A DNA stretch of 50,567 bases from Chloroflexota bacterium (lineage in GTDB: Bacteria > Chloroflexota > Anaerolineae > UBA2200): positions 1-50,567 of the forward strand of contig JACIWW010000023.1 of the NCBI GenBank assembly GCA_014360905.1, given 5' to 3'. Both the position numbers and the translations under genes were made by a program. Below, piece after piece: positions 38,657 through 47,189 of this stretch; the stretch's first letter is position 1, and each line of letters opens with the position of its first letter. The notes under the pieces were generated by a model. The model did no database searches. It saw nothing but the letters and a program-made list of their open reading frames with translations, and was not told the DNA's origin.

Positions 38657-39295
38657 TTATCCGGGTGCGATTGTTGGAGGCTGTTTCTCCCATTCGCTCC
38701 GCTCCAGCACCATCTCGTAGAAAAGGAGCTGCATGCGCCCCAGGTGATGTCGAAAATAAGGGCGCAAGTTGCGGTACTGCTCTTGCTCCAGAAAGCGCAG
38801 GTCAATGCCTTCGGGGATATTGCGGTAGTTGGATCCGATGCGCTGGAAACCGAGCTTCTCGTAGACATGCAGCGCGCGCCGATTGGCTGCCGCCACATCC
38901 AAATACATGCGACGAAAGCCCATTTCATGGAAGTAGTGGGGCAGGAAGAGGCGCAGTGTTTCTGTGCCATAGCCCTGCTCCACGAAATCAGCGCCGAGAG
39001 TGATGCCCAGCCGTGCCGAGATGCGCCGCACGATCTCGCGCAGGCTCAACGTACCAATGACCTGTCCGTCTGATTTGCGCTGGATGACCATCCACATGCG
39101 CGTGGGGTCGTTGTCCTTTATCATGAACCACAGTTCTCGGCTCAGGGGGGTGCTGCGCGGGATGTTCCACAAGCGGTAGAGAGGGTCGGTGAAAGGTCGC
39201 CAGGATTCTATTTGTTCGAGATCGGTGTGGTGTAAATCGCGGACGATCAGACGCGAGCTTTCCAGGTACATCCGGTCTATTTCGCTAACATTCAT
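38657..39295 (-). CDS. GNAT family N-acetyltransferase (RimJ/RimL-like)
   Basis: 212 residues from ATG 39295. LESSRLIVRDLHHTDLEQIE is the typical start of RimJ/RimL-type GNATs. The central block has VIGTLSLREI, then ITLGADFVEQGYGTETLRLF (the acetyl-CoA loop Q-x-x-G-x-G/E) and MYLDVAAANRRALHVYEKLG followed by FQR. The extra 35 C-terminal residues (MQLLFYEMVLERSEWE) are part of the fold. It overlaps the upstream TPR gene by 4 bases (ATGA), so they are coupled. Substrate unknown. Confidence 0.9.
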   Translation of the reverse strand: MNVSEIDRMYLESSRLIVRDLHHTDLEQIESWRPFTDPLYRLWNIPRSTPLSRELWFMIKDNDPTRMWMVIQRKSDGQVIGTLSLREIVRRISARLGITLGADFVEQGYGTETLRLFLPHYFHEMGFRRMYLDVAAANRRALHVYEKLGFQRIGSNYRNIPEGIDLRFLEQEQYRNLRPYFRHHLGRMQLLFYEMVLERSEWEKQPPTIAPG

Positions 39296-40533
39296 TCCCC
39301 AGTTCTGTTTGCCTCGATCTTTGCAAAGTCGTCGGAATAGTCGAAGAAACGCAGCAGTTTGTGCTCTTGAGTATAGTAGGCAATCTGCTGGGGTAGATTT
39401 TCCTCCTCGGGGAGGATGGCCAACGCGCGCAAGATAGAAGTCGCAGCGGCTTCTGCGGAGCGCTTGCGTAGCCGCTTCCAAGGCAGCACACAATCGCCGG
39501 TGCAATGCACGCCGATGATGTCGGTGACCAGCTCTTCTTCCAGCGACCAGTTCAGCGATAGGACAAAGGACAGCATCCGCCCAGGGATGTGTTCAAAGAT
39601 CACCTCGCACAGCGTCGGCTGCTTGCCCAGGGCCAGCACGGTCAGGACGAAATCGTCTTCGCGCAGTTCCTCCACGCCGAGCAAGGGCACTTGGAGCAAT
39701 TGCGACAGGGCGATGGCCAGAGGCTGCGAGTCCTCATCCATGCTGACCACAGCAGTGAAGTGCCATTCGTAGGCACGGATCAAATGGAGCAAGCGGCGTG
39801 TGGTCAGCGCCACATCGCGGTAGGTGAAGGTGTATTGGTCGTAGATGGGGATGTCCAGGCCGTTGTCGCGTCCGGACCCCAAACAGATCACGCCAGAGTC
39901 CCGATACAATCGGTCTTTCAGTCCCAGTTCTTCCTGTCCTGCGAACTCCATGTGCCGCCGTATGAGCAGCAGCGCCTCGCGCAATTGAGATGTGTCTGCG
40001 TTGGGCGGCGCGCTGTGCCAGGCCTCGATCAACAACCGCTCTGCCGTATCGTAATCCTTTTTCCCCATATAACAATCTGCCTGGGCAAACTTGAGCTCCC
40101 AGTCCTCGGGGTATTCTTCCGTGAGCGTCTGGAAATGGGCAAGGGCTTCGTCGAACTGCCCCAAAGCGCACAGGGCATAGCCTAACTCGTAAAGCGCTGA
40201 AGGGTCGTTGGGCTCCAGGGCAAGGCACTGGCGGAATGCCTCCGCCGCCTCTTTGTATTGTTCCAGTTCGGTGAGCACACGACCCAGGTTGAAGTAGTTC
40301 TCGTAATCGCTGCTGAGCAGGACCGCGCTGCGGAATTCGTCCGCTGCTTTGGTCAGCAACCCCTTGCGTCGGTAGTGATGACCAAGCGCAGTGTGCGCTG
40401 CAGCAATGCGTGGATCGGCTTCGACCGCTTGCTTGAACTCGAGCATGGCCTCATCCAGCAGACCCAGGTTCTCCAGTTGCTGTCCCTTCTCGATATGCTG
40501 ATAGGCTTGGATGTGGTTGAATTCGCTTGGCAT
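39292..40533 (-). CDS. TPR-repeat protein with unknown C-terminal domain
   Basis: 413 residues. About five TPR units at residues 8-175, for example AMLEFKQAVEADPRIAAAHT, YFNLGRVLTELEQYKEAAEA and ALYELGYALCALGQFDEALA. The remaining 235 residues are globular, with GLKDRLYRDSGVICLGSGRD and FTYRDVALTTRRLLHLIRAY, and no motif I can name. It is probably a scaffold or regulator. It has its own promoter, and its end overlaps the acetyltransferase gene. Confidence 0.88.
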   Translation of the reverse strand: MPSEFNHIQAYQHIEKGQQLENLGLLDEAMLEFKQAVEADPRIAAAHTALGHHYRRKGLLTKAADEFRSAVLLSSDYENYFNLGRVLTELEQYKEAAEAFRQCLALEPNDPSALYELGYALCALGQFDEALAHFQTLTEEYPEDWELKFAQADCYMGKKDYDTAERLLIEAWHSAPPNADTSQLREALLLIRRHMEFAGQEELGLKDRLYRDSGVICLGSGRDNGLDIPIYDQYTFTYRDVALTTRRLLHLIRAYEWHFTAVVSMDEDSQPLAIALSQLLQVPLLGVEELREDDFVLTVLALGKQPTLCEVIFEHIPGRMLSFVLSLNWSLEEELVTDIIGVHCTGDCVLPWKRLRKRSAEAAATSILRALAILPEEENLPQQIAYYTQEHKLLRFFDYSDDFAKIEANRTGE

Positions 40534-40585
40534 AGAACATCCTCACGCCAGGCTATGCGTCTGGCTTCTTTCTAGTGTCAATGCT

Positions 40586-40613
40586 ATTATAGCGTATTCC
40601 TGACAGTAGTCAA
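40586..40613 (-). promoter_or_regulatory. Promoter of the TPR/acetyltransferase pair
   Basis: On the - strand: TTGACT (40613-40608), 16-base spacer, TATAAT (40591-40586). The predicted start is about 45 bases before the ATG at 40533; a GCCAG...CTGGC hairpin lies in between. Confidence 0.75.
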
Positions 40614-40624
40614 GACGGCGTTTG

Positions 40625-40845
40625 ACAGGAGCATAGCCAGGGCATGAATTCCCCAGCTGAATGTGAGAAGCCCCTGAAAGGGGCTGGTTCGTAGTGCGCA
40701 CTTCAGTGCGCCTGGAGCATGGCCGGGGCGTGAATACCCCAGCTGAATGTGAGAAGCCCTTGAAAGGGGCTGGTTCGTAGTGCGCACTTCAGTGCGCCTG
40801 GAGCATGGCCGGGGCGTAAATAGGGATTTCAATCCCTGGCGCCAA
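40625..40845 (+). repeat. Palindrome cassette, two near-copies of a 97-bp unit
   Basis: Two successive copies of a unit comprising GGGGAA-TGAA or related center, AAGCCCC-TGAAA-GGGGCT, and GCGCAC-TTCA-GTGCGC followed by ctggagcatgg (starting about 40630 and 40727), then CAGGGAT-TTCA-ATCCCTG. This is the same set and order as the large cluster at 42985-43664, in reverse orientation. Confidence 0.88.
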
Positions 40846-40863
40846 TGAGCTGGCCGCCTTCTT

Positions 40864-41520
40864 CTAGTAAAAGTACTCCACCGGCCAGCCGCGCTGACGG
40901 GCTGCTACCTTCAGGCGGGCATCAGGGTTCACCGCCACGGGATGCCCTACCTGCTCCAGCAAGGGCAGGTCGGAATAGCTATCGGTGTAGAAATACGCCT
41001 GTGCCAAATCGGCGCCGTGCTTGCTGGCATATTCCCGCGCATAGTGGAGCTTGCCTGGGCCGTAGCAGGGTGGCGGGATGATCTTGCCTGTGAAGTGCCC
41101 ATCCACCACTTCCACCCGCGTGCACAGATACTCCTCCACGCCCAAGTAGCGTGCCAGCGGCGCCACGACATAAGGCGTCGAAGCGGAGATAATGGTCACC
41201 AAATGCCCCTGCGCGCGGTGCTCGTCCATGCGTTGCACCGCTTTTTGCGCGACATAATGTACGGCCATCTCGTCGAACCAGCGCTGGCAGAAAGCGATGG
41301 TCTCTGCTTCGCTGCTGCTGGAAAGTCCAGAGGCCAGCTTGGCTGCTACTGCGGGGTAATTGAAAAAGCCCAGTTTGTATAGCAAAGCATACCAATACGA
41401 CCGCGCCATAGCTCGTCGGCTAACCTCTCCGCGGTGCCACAGATAGCGCATGTACAGCATGCCGGAGCTATCGCTCAGAACGGTGCGGTCCATATCGAAG
41501 TAAGCGATGATGTTAGTCAT
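40864..41520 (-). CDS. HAD-superfamily IB phosphatase (SerB/PSPase-like)
   Basis: 218 residues. IAYFDMDRTVLSDSSGMLYM has motif I as D-x-D-R-T with Asp8 nucleophile. GHLVTIISASTPYVVAP is motif II (Ser), and the Lys of GPGKLHYAREYASK plus the acidic motif FYTDSYSDLPLLEQVG complete the active site. The cap insertion places it with the HAD-IB group that includes SerB-like and lipid phosphate phosphatases. The start ATG 41520 has no ribosome site but lies just 6 bases after a good -10 box, so its mRNA is probably leaderless. Confidence 0.92.
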   Translation of the reverse strand: MTNIIAYFDMDRTVLSDSSGMLYMRYLWHRGEVSRRAMARSYWYALLYKLGFFNYPAVAAKLASGLSSSSEAETIAFCQRWFDEMAVHYVAQKAVQRMDEHRAQGHLVTIISASTPYVVAPLARYLGVEEYLCTRVEVVDGHFTGKIIPPPCYGPGKLHYAREYASKHGADLAQAYFYTDSYSDLPLLEQVGHPVAVNPDARLKVAARQRGWPVEYFY

Positions 41521-41526
41521 GGCGCG

Positions 41527-41555
41527 ATTGTAGCACAGATGAGGTGGGGAAGCAA
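41527..41555 (-). promoter_or_regulatory. Promoter of the HAD gene giving a probably leaderless mRNA
   Basis: On the - strand: TTGCTT (41555-41550), 17-base spacer, TACAAT (41532-41527), then cgcgcc and the ATG at 41520. The expected start of transcription coincides with the start codon, and no Shine-Dalgarno is seen. Confidence 0.6.
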
Positions 41556-41574
41556 ATATTCGAGGCCCCGCAGA

Positions 41575-41790
41575 GCACGCACTGTAGGGGTGCAATTCAA
41601 TTGCGCACCTACAGCGCATGGGCAACATCCCACGCAAAAAGCCCCTCTCCTACGCTGTAGGAGAGGGGGCCGGGGTGAGGCAATCCGAGCGCTGAAGCGC
41701 TCACTACAAACCCACGCCAGGAGACGGCGGACTGTTGTCCGCCTGGATCAAGAAAGGTGAGGCAGGTTCGTAGTGCGCTTCAGTGCGCTA
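41575..41790 (+). repeat. Mixed palindrome cluster upstream of the dehydrogenase gene
   Basis: Contains a gcaattcaattgcgcacc word, a ccccTCTCCTAC-GCT-GTAGGAGAgggg hairpin with a gccggggtgagg tail (about 41641-41680), GAGCGC-TGAA-GCGCTC, GGCGGAC-TGTT-GTCCGCC and a GCGC-TTCA-GTGCGC copy. Together with 41521-41574 and the promoter below, this accounts for the gap of 368 bp. Confidence 0.85.
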
Positions 41791-41820
41791 TGACTGCACC
41801 AGTTTTTTGCACAACGCTCT

Positions 41821-41849
41821 TTGACCAACTTCCGTTCGTGTGCTATACT
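41821..41849 (+). promoter_or_regulatory. Promoter of the saccharopine-dehydrogenase-like gene
   Basis: TTGACC (41821-41826), 17-base spacer, TATACT (41844-41849). The start codon at 41889 follows a gggagg ribosome site. Confidence 0.8.
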
Positions 41850-41888
41850 CGCTCTTGCGAACATTCCTGGCACAGGGAGGCGTAGGCA

Positions 41889-42980
41889 ATGAAAATCGTC
41901 GTTCTGGGTGGCTATGGGGATATGGGTCAGGGTGTGGTGCAGGACCTCATCGCGCACACGCCTGCGGAAGTGGTCATCGCCGACTACCGCGTGGAGGGCG
42001 CGAAGGCATTCGCGGCGCAATTGGGCGAAAGGGCGAGTGCGGTTTTCGTGGATGCCAACGATCCCGCCTCACTGGATGCCGTGCTGCGCGGTGCGGATGC
42101 CGCGGTAGGCGCCATCGGACCGTTCTACCGCTATGCGGCCAAGATGGCGAGCGCGGCGGTCAAAGCCGGGGTCAACTATGTGGACATCTGCGATGACTAT
42201 GGCCCCATTCAGGAGGTCTTTGCCCTGGATGAGGCGGCCAAGGCTGCCGGCGTGACGCTCATCACCGGCCTGGGCTGGACGCCGGGCATCACCAATTTGA
42301 TGTGTCGCCTAGGCGCTTCACGCCTGGACTCGGTGGATGAAATCAAGATCGCCTGGGCTGGCGGGGCAGAGGATTCGCAGGGGCTAGCGGTGGTGATGCA
42401 TGTGTTCTACGCCGTCACCGGCAAAGTGCCCACTTACCGCGATGGGCAATGGGTTGAGGTCGAGGCGGGCAGCGAAAAAGAGCCTGCAGATTTCGGCGGG
42501 GTGCTGGGCACCGTGAAGGTGTTCCACTGTGGACACCCCGAGCCAATGACCGTGCCGCGCTACATCAAGGTACGCACCGTCAGCCTGAAGGGTGCATTGA
42601 CCCCTGAATGGAACAATGCACTGGCCGATGTCTTTGTCAAACTGGGGCTCACCGCCACGCCCAAGCGCATCGAAACTCTCTCCAAGATCATCCACAAAGT
42701 AGAGCATATTCTAGGCAAGGGCGGTGTGCCATTTTCTGGAGCGCGTGTGGATGTCATCGGACAGAAGGATGGCGAGCCATGCACCTACACCTATCGCACG
42801 GTGGATAAAATGAAGCGCCTCACGGGCATCCCGGCGGCGATTGGGGCGTGGATGCTGGCGCAGGGGCAGGTGCTGCACAAGGGTGTCTACGCTCCAGAGG
42901 GCTGCCTGGAGCCAGAGCCCTTCTTCGCCGAATTAGCCAAGCGTGGCATCACGATCGAAGAGATAGTGAGTGCTGGATAA
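41889..42980 (+). CDS. Saccharopine dehydrogenase-like oxidoreductase
   Basis: 363 residues. The N-terminal NAD(P)-binding motif is VVLGGYGDMGQGVVQDLIAH. Then come ADAAVGAIGPFYRYAAKMAS, VNYVDICDDYG (the conserved D-x-x-D region) and LITGLGWTPGITNL. The C-terminal domain includes GGAEDSQGLAVVMHVFYAVT and a late GVYAPEGCLEPEPFFAELAK. The family includes saccharopine reductases, carboxynorspermidine synthases and related enzymes; the true substrate is unclear. The gene has its own promoter. Downstream is the largest palindrome cluster of the window. Confidence 0.9.
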   Translation: MKIVVLGGYGDMGQGVVQDLIAHTPAEVVIADYRVEGAKAFAAQLGERASAVFVDANDPASLDAVLRGADAAVGAIGPFYRYAAKMASAAVKAGVNYVDICDDYGPIQEVFALDEAAKAAGVTLITGLGWTPGITNLMCRLGASRLDSVDEIKIAWAGGAEDSQGLAVVMHVFYAVTGKVPTYRDGQWVEVEAGSEKEPADFGGVLGTVKVFHCGHPEPMTVPRYIKVRTVSLKGALTPEWNNALADVFVKLGLTATPKRIETLSKIIHKVEHILGKGGVPFSGARVDVIGQKDGEPCTYTYRTVDKMKRLTGIPAAIGAWMLAQGQVLHKGVYAPEGCLEPEPFFAELAKRGITIEEIVSAG

Positions 42981-42984
42981 TCAC

Positions 42985-43664
42985 GAGATCGCTTCGGGCG
43001 CAGGGCGCCCTCGCAATGACACCCTTCCCTGCTCCAGGCGGACAACAGCCCGCCGTCTCCTGGCGTGGGTTTGTAGTGAGCGCTTCAGCGCTCATTGATG
43101 CCAGGGATTGAAATCCCTGGCTAAAAAGGAAAAGCCCCTTTCAGGGGCTTTTCACATTCAGCCGGGGAATTCATTCCCCGGCCATGCTCCAGGCACACTG
43201 AAGTGCGCACTACGAACCTGCGGACAACAGTCCGCCGCCATCCCTGGTGCGGGTTTGTAGTGAGCGCTTCAGCGCTCATACGCGCCAGGGATTGAAATCC
43301 CTGGCTAAAAAGGAAAAGCCCCTTTCAGGGGCTTTTCACATTCAGCCGGGGAATTCACGCCCCGGCCATGCTCCAGGCGCACTGAAGTGCGCACTACGAA
43401 CCAGCCCCTTTCAGGGGCTTTTCACATTCAGCCGGGGAATTCATTCCCCGGCCATGCTCCAGGCGCACTGAAGTGCGCACTACGAACCAGCCCCTTTCAG
43501 GGGATTTTCACATTCAGCTGGGGAATCCATTCCCCAGCCACGCTCCAGGCGCACTGAAGTGCGCACTACGAACCTGCTCCAGGCGCACTGAAGTGCGCAC
43601 TACGAACCAGCCCCTTTCAGGGGCTTTTCACATTCAGCCGGGGAATTCATTCCCCGGCCACGCT
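42985..43664 (+). repeat. Large palindrome cassette cluster (about 680 bp)
   Basis: A gene-free array of short palindromes, many in a fixed order: CCAGGGAT-TGAA-ATCCCTGG, AAGCCCC-TTTCA-GGGGCTT, CCGGGGAA-TTCA-TTCCCCGG, GCGCAC-TGAA-GTGCGC, with constant linkers (ctaaaaagga, ttcacattcag, catgctccag, actacgaacc). GAGCGC-TTCA-GCGCTC, GGCGGAC-AACA-GTCCGCC and a degraded GGGAAT-CCA-TTCCC copy also occur. Partial cassettes are repeated side by side several times. It is not a CRISPR array, since the parts are not identical repeats with unique spacers. Confidence 0.92.
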
Positions 43665-43666
43665 CA

Positions 43667-44515
43667 TTACCCAGCTTGTTGCCGCTGACGGTACGCCCGA
43701 ATGTAGCGCATGGCGTATTCGTCGCGTCCCAGGAGCAGATCCGTCGCCAGGACAGCCGGCCTCACTTTGGCGACGTCCACAGTGGGGCAAGTGACGCCTG
43801 CCGCAATGGCCATGGCCAGGAAGGCACTGTTCAGGATGTCGCGGTCGGGCAGACCGAAGGAGATGTTGCTCGCGCCCAGGGTCTGATTCACACCCAGTTC
43901 CGCCTTGACGCGGCGCACCGCCTCCAGCGTCACCAGCGCTACCCGGTTGTCAGTTGCTACGGTGAGCGCCAGGCAGTCGATGATCACGTCCTCGCGTGGG
44001 ATGCCCAGCGCTTCAGCACGCGCGACGATCTTGTGCGCGATGGACACACGGCGGTCGGCATCCTTGGGGATGCCCTCGTCATCCATGGTCAGACCAATGA
44101 CGGCTGCTCCGTATTCTTTGACCAGGGGCAGCACTTCCCGCAGGGATTGCTCCTGGCCACTGACGGAGTTGATGATCGGCTTGCCGCGGTACACCTCAAG
44201 CGCGGCAGCCAGGGCGCGGGGGTTGTCGCTGTCCAGGCAAAGCGGCACATCCACGACCTCCATGACCGCTTGCACTGCCTGGGGCAGCAAAGCGACCTCG
44301 TCCAAGCCAGCGACGCCTACGTTGACATCCAGGATGTCAGCGCCAGCTTGCACTTGGGCGATGGCTTCGCGGCGCACCGGTTCTAGATCGCCAGCCTGCA
44401 AAGCAGCAGCAAGTTTTTTCTTCCCCGTGGGATTGATGCGTTCGCCAATGAGCACGGTCGGCCCATCGGTGCTGATGACCACCTCTTTCACTGCACTCGC
44501 TACCCTTGTCTTCAT
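43667..44515 (-). CDS. Pterin-binding (DHPS-like) corrinoid methyltransferase
   Basis: 282 residues from ATG 44515. The TIM-barrel of the pterin-binding family: VLIGERINPTGKKKLAAALQ, QAGADILDVNVGVAGLDEVA, VPLCLDSDNPRALAAALEVY, GKPIINSVSGQEQ, and QTLGASNISFGLPDRD. These match methyltetrahydrofolate:corrinoid methyltransferases (AcsE, MetH middle domain). It transfers a methyl group between tetrahydrofolate and a cobalamin protein. The RACo-type activator and the MetH-activation-like gene lie directly upstream. ATG 44515 is close to a ggaggag site; a start a few codons later is possible. Confidence 0.9.
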   Translation of the reverse strand: MKTRVASAVKEVVISTDGPTVLIGERINPTGKKKLAAALQAGDLEPVRREAIAQVQAGADILDVNVGVAGLDEVALLPQAVQAVMEVVDVPLCLDSDNPRALAAALEVYRGKPIINSVSGQEQSLREVLPLVKEYGAAVIGLTMDDEGIPKDADRRVSIAHKIVARAEALGIPREDVIIDCLALTVATDNRVALVTLEAVRRVKAELGVNQTLGASNISFGLPDRDILNSAFLAMAIAAGVTCPTVDVAKVRPAVLATDLLLGRDEYAMRYIRAYRQRQQAG

Positions 44516-44537
44516 CTCCTCCCTTTCTTTCGGTTTT

Positions 44538-44605
44538 ACTGTAGAGAGCGCGGAGGTTTCTAATTGATCTCGGCGTTCTCTGCGAGCTCTGCGGTGAGCA
44601 TTTTT
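44538..44605. repeat. Short degenerate gene-end repeat
   Basis: Words such as ggcgttctctgcgagctc and ctgcggtgagcattt, related to the gagaacgcaggg/ccctctgcgttctc inverted repeat at 17169-17213. It lies in the 100-bp spacer between the RACo and methyltransferase genes; no promoter is seen. Confidence 0.45.
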
Positions 44606-44618
44606 AATCCCTTCGCGG

Positions 44619-46430
44619 TTAGGTTCCCAGATACATAGAGGCGGCGAAGAGGCGCTGGAAGTTGGGCACGGTGGCCAGTTCGATGTAGCGCACACGGCGC
44701 GCAATCTCCTGAGCTGCGCGGCGCTTGCTCTCCGAGATAAGCGCCAGCCGCGCCCCTGTCCCAGCAGCATTGCCCACCTGTACGAAGCGCTCCAACGGCA
44801 GCGCCGGCAACATGCCGATGGCAACGGCACTGGACACGTCGATATAAGAGCCGAAAGCACCGGCAATGACCACCCGCTCGATTTCTTCCGTCCTACGCCC
44901 CGCATCCTGCAAGAGCGCCTCGATGCCCGTGCGGATCGCCCCTTTGGCCAATTGCAACTCGCGCACATCGCGCTGGGTAATGGTGATAGCGGGGCTGCCG
45001 CCGCGCTCCTCCTCGTTCACCAGCACGAACTCGCGCTCCCCGTTGCGCACGCGCACCCTGGGATGCTCGCCCATCCTCCCCGACCTGTCCACCACGCCAT
45101 GGAGATAGAGTTGCGCCAACGCATCGAGAATGCCCGAGCCACAGATGCCCACCGGCGGCGCCCCGTCAATGGTCTGGTATTCGACCCAATCGTCCACCAG
45201 GCGCAAGCGCTCAATCGCCCCCGCCGCGGCGCGCATGCCATGCGTGATGTGCGCCCCCTCGAAGGCTGGACCAGAGGCGCAGGAAACGCTGGTCATCTGC
45301 CCATTGCTGGTCAGGCACACTTCGGTGTTGGTGCCAATGTCCAACGCCAGCACCAGCCCGTCCAGGCGCGCCATCTCCGTGGCCAGCAGCATTGCCACGT
45401 GGTCTGCCCCGACAAAGCCCGCGATATTGGGCAAGAGATGCACATACGCGCCAGGTGCGATGCGCAGGCCCACGTCGCGCGCCTTGATATCCAGCGCACT
45501 GCGCACTGCCGGGACGTAGGGAGAAAGCGCCAGTTGGCTGACCGGCAAACGTAGCAGCAAATGGTGCATGGCGGTATTGCCCACCACCACCGCCTCCACA
45601 ATCTGCTCCGGTTTGACTCCTGCCTCTGCCGACAGTTCCTCAGCCAATTGATTCAGCGCCTCCACTGCCAGGGACTGCATGCGCTGTGCCTCAGCCGGGT
45701 CCTTGTGCGTGCGCGAGATGCGCGTGATGACATCTTCCCCATAGGCAATCTGTGGGTTCATCATCCCCCGACTGGACAGCGTGCGCCCCGTCTCCAGATC
45801 GAGCAGGTACCCCGCGATCTTGGTCGTGCCCAAGTCCACCGCCAGCCCGAGCAGGTGAGCATCAGGGGACATGGCAGCGATCCACTCCCCACCCCGCACC
45901 GCAATCCGCAATGTTTCCACATCGCGCAGGGACGCAAATCCCCGCAATAGCTCGATGTCCACGCTCTGACAGCAGACGTCATGCTGCTCTTGCAGCGCCT
46001 GAAGCACGCGCTCGGCATCCGCTTGTGGATCGGCAAGCGAGGGCAACGTCAGGCGCAAGTCATAGCCGCGCACCGGCGGCTCAGGCGCCACCGCCACTTC
46101 CTGCCCTTCCACCTGCGTGCGCTGAGGCGTGCTTAGCGACTCGGGCGGCACGCGCACCTTCAGGTCGCTCAGCGCATATACTTGGCAAGCGAGGCGATAG
46201 CCTTCCTGCAACTCCCTGGCGCTGAGCGCCTCAACCTCCGCCGCCGTGAGCGGGGAAACTTGTCCAGAAAGTATTTGCACCTTGCAGCGTCCGCAGGTTC
46301 CGCTGCCGCCGCACAGGCTGATCAACGCCACGCCCAGTTGCTGAGCGGCGTCCAAGAGCGAGGCATCGGCAGGGCACTCGCCTCGTCTGCCTACCGGTTC
46401 GAAATCAATGTAATAGGTCAAATCTGTCAT
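44619..46430 (-). CDS. RACo-type reductive activator of corrinoid proteins (2Fe-2S + ASKHA)
   Basis: 603 residues, ATG at 46430. The N-terminal ferredoxin domain has CGGSGTCGRCKVQ with a further Cys in YRLACQVYA: four ligands for a 2Fe-2S cluster. A linker follows, then a large ASKHA-fold domain with ATP-binding motifs: LGLAVDLGTTKIAGYLLDLE, VVVGNTAMHHLLLRLP, VLALDIGTNTEVCLTSNG and VVIAGAFGSYIDVSSAVAIG. RACo reduces inactive Co(II) corrinoid to Co(I) at the cost of ATP. It lies between the MetH-activation-like gene (6-base gap) and the pterin methyltransferase, as expected for a methyl-transfer system. Confidence 0.95.
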   Translation of the reverse strand: MTDLTYYIDFEPVGRRGECPADASLLDAAQQLGVALISLCGGSGTCGRCKVQILSGQVSPLTAAEVEALSARELQEGYRLACQVYALSDLKVRVPPESLSTPQRTQVEGQEVAVAPEPPVRGYDLRLTLPSLADPQADAERVLQALQEQHDVCCQSVDIELLRGFASLRDVETLRIAVRGGEWIAAMSPDAHLLGLAVDLGTTKIAGYLLDLETGRTLSSRGMMNPQIAYGEDVITRISRTHKDPAEAQRMQSLAVEALNQLAEELSAEAGVKPEQIVEAVVVGNTAMHHLLLRLPVSQLALSPYVPAVRSALDIKARDVGLRIAPGAYVHLLPNIAGFVGADHVAMLLATEMARLDGLVLALDIGTNTEVCLTSNGQMTSVSCASGPAFEGAHITHGMRAAAGAIERLRLVDDWVEYQTIDGAPPVGICGSGILDALAQLYLHGVVDRSGRMGEHPRVRVRNGEREFVLVNEEERGGSPAITITQRDVRELQLAKGAIRTGIEALLQDAGRRTEEIERVVIAGAFGSYIDVSSAVAIGMLPALPLERFVQVGNAAGTGARLALISESKRRAAQEIARRVRYIELATVPNFQRLFAASMYLGT

Positions 46431-46436
46431 GGTGTC

Positions 46437-47159
46437 TTAGCGATCCTTGTCATTTTGTTCAAATGCATGCATCGTGCGCAGTCGGTAATGGCCGCACTTG
46501 TCCCGACGCTCACAGAAATCGCACTGCGCCAGGTCGTGAGTTGTGGGCAGGTCGCGCCCCAACCCAATGAGCAGCGAAACCGACTTGAGCGGCACCATCA
46601 GGAGACTATCGGTCAGGCGCACGCCAATGCGCTGCGCGGGCAATAGGTCGAACACCACCCGTTGATCCTCCAGGGTGCAATCCGCACTGCCAGGGCTGAT
46701 GGGAAAACTCGCCTTTTGCCCCTGTTGCTTGGCGCGTTCCTGCACCTGTTGCACGACCTCCCGCGCCATATGGCTCACTGCCAGCGACCCTGCGCTATCG
46801 TACAAAAAGCCCATCACGCCCTGCCCTGCGGCAAAAGCCCGCGATGCCTCCTCCTCCAGGCGCGACCCAATGGTGCAGATGGCCACGGCAATCTGCTCCG
46901 CACGCGCCAACTGTGCGACGACCAGGTGACTGCGCAGGACATGGCCATCCGCCAGAATGAGTCCATCGTCCTGTGCGGCACGTACGGGGAACACATCGTA
47001 CATCGCGACCGGCTCTGCCAGTTCCTTGGCCTTGTCAATGGCCTGCTGGTAGAGGCGCACCATCTCGGCGGGAGCTGGGCCAACGCCAGGCGCCCGCCCC
47101 TGTTGCACCAGCATCTGCTCAACGGTCAAGTTCAAAGAAAAGGAATGAAGTAGTTGCAA
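46437..47159 (-). CDS. MetH activation domain-like protein
   Basis: 240 residues, start taken at TTG 47159, four bases after aggagg on its strand; the exact start is uncertain. The core resembles the vitamin B12-dependent methionine synthase activation domain: AVAICTIGSRLEEEASRAFA, AGQGVMGFLYDSAGSLAVSH, ASFPISPGSADCTLEDQRVV and LLPAQRIGVRLTDSLLMVPL. At the C-terminus, CDFCERRDKCGHYR forms a Cys cluster that could bind a metal or cofactor. Such proteins accompany corrinoid methyltransferases and RACo. It is coupled to the RACo gene by a 6-base gap. The Cys cluster is unusual for the domain. Confidence 0.78.
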   Translation of the reverse strand: MQLLHSFSLNLTVEQMLVQQGRAPGVGPAPAEMVRLYQQAIDKAKELAEPVAMYDVFPVRAAQDDGLILADGHVLRSHLVVAQLARAEQIAVAICTIGSRLEEEASRAFAAGQGVMGFLYDSAGSLAVSHMAREVVQQVQERAKQQGQKASFPISPGSADCTLEDQRVVFDLLPAQRIGVRLTDSLLMVPLKSVSLLIGLGRDLPTTHDLAQCDFCERRDKCGHYRLRTMHAFEQNDKDR

Positions 47160-47189
47160 TGAGCCTCCTGATATATGCCCCACTCCCGA

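Noticed and set aside
42985-43664. Possible CRISPR array
   Set aside because: Units are palindromes of several kinds with constant linkers; there are no unique spacers and no cas genes.
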